Positions 55,826-64,000 of a stretch of DNA of 64,000 nt are shown piece by piece; the stretch's first letter is position 1; every line of letters begins with the position of its first letter. The position numbers and the translations under genes were made by a program. The DNA comes from Macrotrachela quadricornifera (Eukaryota > Rotifera > Eurotatoria > Philodinida > Philodinidae). The notes under the pieces were generated by a model, which saw only the letters and a program-made list of their open reading frames with translations, had not been told where the DNA came from and made no database searches. The DNA lies in NCBI GenBank assembly GCA_022393335.1, contig JAJEKB010020897.1, forward strand, positions 522,550-586,549, written 5' to 3'.

Positions 55826-58687
55826 ATGCATTTATTATTTTATATAAATTTTGTATTAACAATATCTATAATTAATTGTTTATTTCCAATAATAATACAT
55901 TTTCATGATAAAAATCAATATGAATTATCAAATGAATATTTAACTATACAATTTAATTTATCTAATGGACAAATAACATCATTTAATTATAAAACACAAT
56001 TAATAACCATAACTAATGAAACAAATTTAATTTCAATTAATAATTTTCCATTTGATTGTTCAAAACTAATATATTATAAACAAAATTTAATTTCAATTAA
56101 TTTTACTTATTCTTGTTTAAATAAAACGAATTCATATGAATTAACAATAATATATACATTACAATCTAAATGGGAATTTATTAGAAAACAAATTTATTTT
56201 ACAAATATAGATAATAATACAATAACATCTTTTCAAACATCATTTACTATAGTTAATAAAAATATATCATCTGTATCAATTATAAAAAATTCTCAAGATT
56301 TAAATAAAGAACATACAATTTTTTTACGAAATGAATTCGATACCTTAGGAATATTTGTTACATGGCAACATCCATTTGGTCATTATTTTATTACATCAAA
56401 TAATCAAACAATAACAAGTTTATATGATATTGGTATAAATACATCTTATTTAAGTGAAGGTTTTCTTATTGGTTTTTATCAAACATCTTCTTATTGGCAT
56501 ACAAATGATATTAATTATAATGAAAGAATAGCTTATGAAAAAGCAACATCATTTTTTTATCCTGTTCAACAACGTAAAAAATCAATAAAACATACTGTTG
56601 GATGGGATAATAATGATTATCAAATAGATATATCAACTTTACATGGTATTAATGAATATAAACGTTTAATTGATCGTTGTGCACAACTTGGAATAAAAAG
56701 TATTACATTTGCACCATCAAATACTAATGTATCAAATCGTGAACAATCAACAGATGATTGGGGATGGGAATCGGTTTTATTTTTATCATTAGGTCAACAA
56801 ATTCGTTTAGAACAATGGAAACCTTATCGTGATTCAATACCTATAACAATTCAACAATTATTAGATTATGCACAATTTAAACAAGTTAAATTAGTTCCAT
56901 ATGTTTATCCACCATTAGGTTATAGATTAAAAGGAAAAGATCAACAATGGTTATATCCAAGTCCACATTGTCAAACTGTTTGTGCATCATTAGCAAGTGT
57001 AGAATTTCAAAAATATTTTTTACAATTATTAATTGATTTTGCACAAGTTACAGGTATATAATTTAATTAAATTGAGATGAACTGTTCAATAAAACATGAT
57101 CTTTATTCTCATAAGTTTTTATTAATCTTGTAATTTTAAATTTATGTAGGTATTGGTGGATATGCATGGGATTATAATTTTTTTTATGATCCTAATCATA
57201 CAGAATATAGTCAATGGCGTGGTTGGCAATGGATTCGTACTGAATTACTTGTTTCTATACCATATTTAATTATGGATCATCGTTATGCATCACAATTTGA
57301 TGGTCCATGGTCATGGATAACACTTAATGGTTATACATCACCATTATTAAGTGATGAAAATCCTGAAACATATCCAATATTATATCCATCATTACATACA
57401 GATAAAATTTCAGCAGATTTTATGCGTCAAGGAAATGTTGAATTACGTATAGAACATTTTTCATCTATGGATAGTATACCGGGTTTTATTGGTCATCAAT
57501 CTGAACGTTATTTTTCTAATGGAAGTTTATCATGGATAGATAATAATATACGAGATTTTGATTTAATAGGTTTTTCATATTCATTATTATCAAATATAGC
57601 AACATCTGGTTTAAATCTTATTCATACAATGATACCAGCAAGAGATATTGAAGAATTTTATTTATTACCACTAAATTTTATTGAATTTTGGTCTTATTGG
57701 TTAAAATGGACAGATAAACATATAGAAGAAATTCGTAATGGTATACCATTTAATCAAGAACAAGATTGGTCATTAATGAAATTAGATGGTCTTAATGGAT
57801 ATTTATTTTTATTTAATCCATATTATAAACAAATAAATCGAACAATTTTATTTAATGGAAAATTAAATTTACAAAAACCTTTAATAAATGGTTTATGGTT
57901 AATAAAAGAAATATATCCACAAGAAAGATTTATAGATTTAATTAATTATAATGAAACAAAAATATTTTTATTAGATGGTCAAAGTGTAACAGTTTATGAA
58001 ATAATATTTTATCAAATATATCCTTCCGTTATTGATCAACCAATTCTTATTGGTATAAGTGGAAAAGCATATTTAACAAATAAAAATATTTTAATAATTA
58101 ATGGTGTTTATGGTGAAGCTGGAACAGAAAAAGATAAAAATTCAGTAATAATTATTTTACCAAATAATAATATTATTTCAAATGTTTATTTAAATGGAAT
58201 AGAAAAAAAATTTCATCAAGATTCACAAATAATTATATTAAATGAATCTTTAATATTTCCTGGATTATATTTACCACGTTCAGCAGAAATTTTTAATAAT
58301 ACAATTCTTGTTAGTGATTTATTATTGGAACAATTAAAAAAACGTCAATTAGAATATCCTATTCAATGGACTGAAAAAGAATTAAATGATACATCATGGT
58401 TAGGACCTCATCGTCTTTTATTATTTATATGTATTTTAAATCCAAATGATCAATGGAATATAACTGCTCAAATTAATAATCAAACAGTTATTGTACATAA
58501 AGGTTATAATACACGTGATCATTATGATAGAGATCGATTTATGGGTTTTTATATAGATTTAACAAATATTGTTATACAACCAAATATTAAATATTACTTA
58601 TCATTAGATATGCCAAAACTTAATCCAGATCAATTTCAAGGATTATTTTTAGAAAATATTGAAAGAATTCTTGTTGAACCATTGTAA
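55826..58687 (+). CDS. Secreted TIM-barrel glycosidase-like protein
   Basis: Two exons (55826-57053 and 57150-58687, 96-bp intron, joined through a Gly codon) give 921 residues. The start at 55826 follows TTTATTTATAG, an acceptor, by two bases, so a non-coding first exon is likely. A signal peptide (MHLLFYINFVLTISIINCLF) leads into a beta-rich N-terminal domain. Next comes a barrel-like region with TVGWDNNDYQID, AQLGIKSITFAPS, DDWGWESV and, across the splice, VTGIGGYAWDYNFF. This is followed by IPYLIMDHRYASQFDGPWSW, where the DxxxF and MDHR segments are candidate catalytic strands. LRIEHFSSMDSIPGFIGHQ and a beta-sandwich C-terminal half follow. The layout recalls alpha-galactosidase-like (clan D) hydrolases, but I cannot assign a GH family. 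Asn-X-Ser/Thr sites are frequent. Codons end almost always in A or T, as in the ABCC pseudogene. No lesions were seen. Confidence 0.65.
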
Positions 58688-59698
58688 ACTTTTTAGTAGC
58701 TTGCCTCTGTAATAGAATATACGCTCACCTATTTTACACTCGATTATCTCTATATTGATATCTACTGCATTACTTTCCCTAGATATAGAACTATTTATGA
58801 GCTGGAGAATTAAAAAATATTGACATTTATGTGGTGTCCATGAAAAAAAGATGTTTGTCTCTAGGTGAGTAGAAAATACTTGACCGAATGTTAGAATGGA
58901 CATTAGACACAACATCGAAAGGGACTATTGTCTGATCTTTCAAACAGTTTTTCGTTTAGTTAATGACGAGTTCTAAAAATGAAATGTTATAGATTCTGTT
59001 TTTTTAAGATTAGAGACATTCAAAGCTAAGAAAAAAAAACCCAGTTGTTACTTGCTTCGATCAATTGATGTAGTGCGTCCCAATGCGAGATATATATAGA
59101 CGGTGATCGATGATGAATCAAAGAGATAATTTAACGATTAATTGATAACATATTCTAGCAGCATGTTAACATTCATTGATAGAGATTTTTCCTAGAAATA
59201 AATCTTGAATCTATTAAGAAAGAATAAAACACACAAAAAAGGAAAAGATAAACTGCATTACATTCTCATTCTTTTAGCTAATTACAAACCATAAAAACTC
59301 TAGTTTATTTATCGCCAACTACGAAATAAAAATAAAAATAATGTATAGAAATGAATGTAATTACAATAATTTTTTTGTATCAACCACTGTAGTTCTTTTC
59401 CAATGAGTTTTTGCTTCTTGTATCGAGGATAAGGTATGTTCGAAGAATAGAGATAAAAAATAGAGCAACTCAACAATAAATAATTAATGCAAATCAAATT
59501 TGACAAAAAAAGTCCTTAATAGAAAATCCTTTTTTTAAAATTTCGCATTCAAATTGTTCTAATTTTAATAGGGTCCATCACAGCGCGCCCTAACGTCGTA
59601 CGAGAAAAAAAAACTTTTTTCGCTTTTATTATCGCCAATATTAGGTCTAGTTAAACCATAACTGAATTAAAGATATCAAGTCATTTGGTTTTACAGGG
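58688..59698. other. Non-coding stretch
   Basis: Downstream region of the glycosidase-like gene. Open frames at 58649-58915 and 59309-59506 (minus) have no exon borders or family features. Confidence 0.4.
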
Positions 59699-59699
59699 C

Positions 59700-60402
59700 G
59701 CCACATAACCTTTGCCTCCTCTTTCTTCAGCCATATCAGTAAATGACATCATAAAGTGTTTTACACGAAATTAAAGCGCATTAAACACTGAATTTATGGG
59801 TACTAAATAGTAAGTGTCATCAAAATCTTTTAATGTCGAACTTGCGAACTTTTAGAAATTTCATGCTATTTTAGCACAAACGATTAAGATGATAATAATA
59901 CAAAAAGCGAGTAACAATTTTTCCTTGGTTACTTTTATATGATCCCGTAGGACTCGTCAACATCTACAAAACTGTATATATGAAAAGTTGTGTTTCATGA
60001 GTATATCTCGAGACTTGTGAGGTCGTATAAATAATAAAAAAACTTACTTATATTGAGAAATCGAACGTTTTTCTTCAGTTCCAAAAAAAAAGAGATTTTA
60101 AAGGTTTTTTGATATTTTTCATATGTACAGTTTTGTAGATTTTGACGAGCCCTACGGGATCATATAAAAGTAACCAAGGAAAAATTGTTACTCGCTTTTT
60201 GTATTATTATCATCTTAATCGTTTGTGCTAAAATAGCATGAAATTTCTAAAAGTTCGTAAGTGCGACATTAAAAGATTTTGATGACACTTACTATTTAGT
60301 ACCAATATATTCAGCTTTTGACGCGCTTTAATTTCGTATAAAACACTTTATGATATCATTTATATATAAGGCTGAAGAAGGAGGAGGCGAAGGTTATGTG
60401 AC
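59700..60402. mobile_element. Foldback element, arms about 290 bp
   Basis: The left arm (about 59700-59990) and right arm (about 60115-60402) are reverse complements with scattered changes. Examples are GGTTACTTTTATATGATCCC at about 59931-59950 with its complement near 60164-60183, and the outer CATAACCTTTGCCTCCTCTT with its complement near 60375-60397. The loop is about 120 bp. There is no coding capacity and no sign of the core motif seen in the 3.2, 9.7 and 13.8 kb elements. Confidence 0.75.
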
Positions 60403-61649
60403 ATCATGTACAAAATACTATTAAGTACTGTTGAAAGTGTAAACAAGTATTCATTTTCTTGGTCTTCACACTTCCAAAAATATTTTAAAGTATTTTGTAG
60501 TGGAAAAATATAAAATATTTTTAGAAAGGTTCAAGTATTACTACTTTTTTTTACATGGAGGTTTGATTTTACTTGGTTACACTAGATTTTAATCAATTCC
60601 TAATTGATTTCTACTGAAACCGTAATCAATTTTAATCAAAATTTAATCGATTTTAATCTGATTTTTTGCTGTATTTTTTACATGGGTGTAGCTAAGAATA
60701 TTTATACTAAAAGTTTTATAAGCAATAATATGACACTAACATATCTAATTTATAAGCAATTTGAACACAGAGATAGATATAAAAACAACGAGATATGTAA
60801 ATCTAATATATATAATGCGATTTCCAAATCTCGCCAACTAGTCATTTACCAGTTGGCGGAAGACCAATGAACTTCCACCAATTGTCCAAAATCTAGTATT
60901 TTATTGGCGAATATCCACACATTTTTGGGTAACATTTAAGCGCACTTTGAAGACTGCACATACACGCGTACAAAACGTACTTCGAATCGAACATTACTTA
61001 CTAACATATATGTAGTCTCAATAGACCATATACTTGATTCAAAAGTCTTGAATTTGAAGAATTTGAAGAACTTTGTATTATATATTATGATTGTCCTCAC
61101 CCTTTGTAGAGAGACAGGTCTTATTCGAGTTTCTACTTTGATTCTCATGGTAGACCCTGATGGAACCTTATCTAAAATTTTGGAACGAGTACATGATTAC
61201 ATTCTTCAAATTCTAATAGATCAATAACAAATAATTTTTTTTCTGTCGAAAAATTCTTGTTCCATCTCACCGTATGTTTAAGTATGCCGGTCACATAAAC
61301 TTATACTTTAGTTCAAATTTTCAAATCCTATAGCACAGATTCATATTATATAAGCAAGACAAACAACGAGTTGTTCTTCCTGAAATCAAATTATTGTTAT
61401 TTTTATCCAGCAGATAACAATAATTTCTCAATTTCAGTAAATGATCAGTGTACAAAATTGTATCAGACTAGTGAAAAAAACAAAAAGCAAAGACTTCTCT
61501 CAAGCTTCACATGAAGCCGATTTGTGATCTTATTTATCCTATTCTTTGTGCAAATTCAATCGATATGTAGATTTGTCATTGTATTTTCTCTTTCTTTTTG
61601 ATATAAACAAAGACAGAATGAAATACAGAAACTGAAATAAGAAAAAGTT
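60403..61649. other. Non-coding stretch
   Basis: About 1.2 kb with only short frames on both strands. It includes the 3' flank of the minus-strand DUF1857-like gene. Three near repeats of a TTTTAATC(A/G)ATTT word lie at 60585-60665. Confidence 0.4.
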
Positions 61650-62075
61650 CTAGGATTGTCCAGATAATTTTTCGGCTTCCAAAACCGTCTGATCCATTGC
61701 CTTGAGAACTATCGATTGTGGTACATTCCAAGGAATTCGTTCACCATTCTTGTTTTCATTATAGTACTCGAAGACATGTTTGTCTTTGTGAAATTTATTG
61801 ACGTGAACTTCGTCTTTATCGACAATAGCAAATTTAATTTCACCTTTTTCTTTGTCCAAATAAATTTCTTCATCGATCTGTTTATCGTTTATTTTCATTT
61901 CACGATAAACATGATTTGCTGAACGATCGACTGTTTTGACATCCTTGACTGGAAGATATTTTTCCGTATTATAAATTTTGTCGACCATAGCAGCCCAAAT
62001 ATAATCATAAGGCACAGATATGGTGTACGGTGATTTGAAACCCATCCCAACGAGCTTTTCGTTCGAGTCAGCCAT
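61650..62075 (-). CDS. DUF1857/AtaL-like SRPBCC-fold protein
   Basis: A single-exon frame of 141 residues from MADSNEKLVGMGF to EAEKLSGQS. The order of elements fits the Bet v 1/SRPBCC fold in the small DUF1857 type: an opening strand (SPYTISVPYDYIWAAM, with the VPYDxxW helix start), a short helix ending EKYLPVKDV, paired strands with VYREMKIN and EEIYLDKEKGEIKFAIVD, then NGERIPWNVPQSIV leading into the long C-terminal helix (LKAMDQTVLEAEKL). Such proteins bind or modify small hydrophobic molecules; no substrate can be proposed here. There are no introns, no signal peptide and no lesions, and composition is less AT-biased than the neighbours. It could be horizontally acquired. Confidence 0.6.
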   Translation of the reverse strand: MADSNEKLVGMGFKSPYTISVPYDYIWAAMVDKIYNTEKYLPVKDVKTVDRSANHVYREMKINDKQIDEEIYLDKEKGEIKFAIVDKDEVHVNKFHKDKHVFEYYNENKNGERIPWNVPQSIVLKAMDQTVLEAEKLSGQS

Positions 62076-62172
62076 TTTGTATAAGTTTAAACTACGTGTT
62101 TGTTAATGCAATCCTTTTTCTTACTGTACTGTCAACCGATTATATTTATGTTTTTCTTTTTGCTTCGTCAGC
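62076..62172. promoter_or_regulatory. Possible bidirectional promoter region
   Basis: Only 97 bp separate the start of the minus-strand DUF1857-like gene from the ATG of the plus-strand gene candidate at 62173. The spacing would force shared control if both are real. A TATATTTATG patch lies near 62140. This rests on layout only. Confidence 0.3.
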
Positions 62173-63314
62173 ATGAACAACAAAAATTCGTCATCATGTA
62201 GCATAGCCACTCGTGGGGAAAGAACCAATTACAAAACAGCAGATAGTACACTGCTCTACAACTCTGATAGAGTGCGTCATCTATTGTTCTCTAAACTCCT
62301 TTGCCATTTTGTTGACTCTGATAAGGATCATGTTCTAATGCTTACTGTATGTACTTAGATGAAGATCTGATACCATGAAACATTTTGCTCTTAAGATTTA
62401 TCCATTTATCCATATCTATAGCCTATTTATTCTATCCAATTCATTACATAAAATTGAAACTATCTTTGTTACGATGTTATATTTATTCATAAATAAATTT
62501 CATTATATCCGAGGCAGTGAAAGAGATACGATCTCGAATTAAAGAAACATTGATTTTATTTTCAAGCGATAATGTTACTAATCCACTGTCACAAATTTCG
62601 TGGATCACGAAATTCACCGCTAGTAACTAATCGACCATGACTATAGGGTGTCCAGAAAGTCACTAGAGTTAGAAATATTTGAAAATTTCCATTACGGCTC
62701 AACCAAACAGGCTCACTTTTTAATCAACGATAGAGGCATGTTCATACTCTAAATCCATACGGATAAGGTTAGTGAGAGCCTTAGTCAAATATCACTATCG
62801 ACTTCGAAAAGAAAATTTTACTTTTGCACAGATAGAGAGAAAACATTATATAAGCTGGCGCAAAAGTTACTTTATCGAAAGGAAAATTGAATAATTCCAT
62901 TATGGCTCAACCAAACCATCAGATTTTTTTTTACCAAGAGTAGAAACATGTTCACACTCCAAAACCATTCGAACAAGGTTCGTGGAAAGCCTTGTTAAGT
63001 GTATTTTTATTTTTCCTAATCTGTGAAAAGTAAAATTTTCTTATCGAAGTCGATAGTGATATTTAACTAAGGCTCTCAGTAATCTTATGGAGATTTTCAA
63101 ATTTTTTTAACTCTAGTGACTTTCTGGATACTCTATAGAGCACCTATTTTCATCGTCGAAACTTAGTGTGGGTGAGCGTAGGATAAATCTATTTTTAGGC
63201 GTGAAGAATGCACAAATACGAAAAGAAGTTGATGAGATCATACACAGTGAATTATTTACTGAAGAACACTATTATCGAATTTGCGAAAGACTTCATCTCG
63301 ACGAAAATAAATAG
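62173..63314 (+). CDS. Candidate two-exon gene of unknown function, intron carrying a MITE
   Basis: Exon 1 runs from 62173 to about 62350 (RGERTNYKTADSTLLYNSDR, RVRHLLFSKLLCHFVDSD) and reaches GTATGT or, five bases later, GTACTT. A terminal exon (63199-63314) follows ATTTTTAG and reads VKNAQIRKEVDEIIHSELFT, EEHYYRICERLHLDENK, then TAG. This amphipathic, charged sequence looks like real coding sequence. The weaker GTACTT donor gives the right phase; the stronger GTATGT does not. The intron includes the mariner-type MITE at 62646-63133. I do not recognise the protein family. The terminal exon is better supported than the join. Confidence 0.33.
62646..63133. mobile_element. Mariner-type MITE, 488 bp, with inner duplicated and inverted parts
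   Basis: The ends GGGTGTCCAGAAAGTCACTA and the complement of GAGTATCCAGAAAGTCACTA are inverted repeats next to TA (62644-62645 and 63134-63135). Inside, the block ATTCCATTATGGCTCAACCA at about 62896 is a direct copy of TTCCATTACGGCTCAACCAA near 62687. The segment AATATCACTATCGACTTCGA at about 62788 returns inverted near 63043. There is no transposase. The end motif differs from that of the full mariner at 41.8 kb, so a different parent is needed. Confidence 0.75.
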
Positions 63315-64000
63315 ACAAAAAAACACATTTTTTATTGTGTTATTTTTCCCTATTCTTTTCTTTTTGCACTCTATCAGAACGATTTGTAAAACCATATGCT
63401 AGTTCTTTTTTATTGTTATTTGTTATCGTTTTTTTCGTTATATATATATATTCTTTTTTTATGTTTGAAGACACATATCTTTTTCACGGAGGAAAGACTG
63501 TCAGGGGCCGTTTCTGTAATTTTTCTTTTTCTTTTTTTTTCCATTATTAACATGATATCATACTGATATCTTATAATTACTTTCTTTGTGGTGTATTCGA
63601 TCGTTTTCTATTTCTCTTTCTCCTCCCTGTTTTCTTCTATATATATATAGGTGTTTCTTCTTGTATGGAGTTGTTGTATCCAGAAGTGAGGTATGATTCA
63701 TCTGCTCCATCTTCTCTTTTTATTGTTATTTTCTTTTTGTTTATCTGAATAAAGTCACACTTTATATTTAAATCATTCTTTTATTCGTTCTACTATCGCG
63801 TCCCTAATACTATGTATTTTATACCTCCATCTCCAAAAAAACGATCGAAAAAGTTTTCATCATTTTTTTGGAAAAGAGAAAAAAATCAATTTCCGAATTT
63901 CATTTCGAAACTTTGTATGAATATAGACTTTATCATGAATAGACTATGATTGAAGTTTCAGACCTTTTCGTGATTTTTATTCTACGATACGGCTATGTTA
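63315..64000. other. Non-coding stretch to the window end
   Basis: Pyrimidine-rich (T/C) runs dominate 63320-63740. No gene, RNA or repeat boundary was recognised before the end of the window. Confidence 0.4.

Noticed and set aside
1..64000. tRNA, rRNA, CRISPR arrays, bacterial operons, LTR retrotransposons
   Set aside because: None was recognised. Repeats found are palindromes, transposon ends or minisatellites, and no paired LTRs were seen. A tRNA or LTR scan by program was not possible.

Overview
The window looks like nuclear DNA of a metazoan with a compact, AT-rich genome, most likely a bdelloid rotifer (inference). The reasons are: very short GT-AG introns (46 and 62 bp in the PIERCE-like gene, about 50 bp in the LRR gene); a secreted N-glycosylation-rich NHL-repeat protein and an F-box/LRR protein of types I associate with rotifers; a ciliary microtubule inner protein; single-copy genes that resemble algal, fungal or bacterial families; and a dense, mostly decayed mix of low-copy transposons (hAT, mariner, Helitron, non-LTR, foldback). 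No rRNA, tRNA, CRISPR or bacterial operon structure was seen.

Layout. 0-5 kb: a retroposed insert with a long target duplication, an unusual array of CpG-rich dyads (740-1220), a DUF707-type glycosyltransferase-like gene (1977-3095, minus) and a 1.4 kb foldback element. 5-12 kb: a lone propeptide exon of a subtilisin-like protease, candidate exons of unrecognised genes at 8.07-9.19 kb, and a small foldback element. 12-16.2 kb: a secreted six-bladed NHL protein on the minus strand; one intron carries a 0.9 kb foldback element and an upstream intron carries a 187-bp hAT-type MITE. 17.3-20.2 kb: a foldback element next to two nested hAT-type elements, each with its own 8-bp target duplication. 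20-24.7 kb: low-complexity and tandem repeats, then two nested or tandem non-autonomous Helitrons. 25.7-26.3 kb: a three-exon PIERCE1/2-like gene. 28.4-36 kb: a decayed APE-type non-LTR retrotransposon flanked, pointing outward, by two related broken genes with a His-Me-finger (I-PpoI-like) zinc motif. 36.9-40.7 kb: an ABCC/MRP4-like pseudogene. 41.8-43.1 kb: a complete but dead mariner. 43.2-49.2 kb: a large F-box gene with 30 leucine-rich repeats, nearly all on separate 84-nt exons, and a zinc-finger last exon. 50.9-58.7 kb: a secreted right-handed beta-helix protein and a secreted TIM-barrel-glycosidase-like protein. 59.7-63.3 kb: a foldback element, a DUF1857/SRPBCC-like gene with a divergent two-exon gene candidate, and a mariner-type MITE.

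The host genes do not form a pathway. Several are secreted or membrane carbohydrate-active or adhesive proteins (glycosyltransferase, NHL, beta-helix, glycosidase-like). The most unusual item is the F-box/LRR gene, whose repeat exons are symmetric, so units can be lost, skipped or tolerated as broken without shifting the reading frame. All family assignments are from reading the translated sequence; no database search was run.
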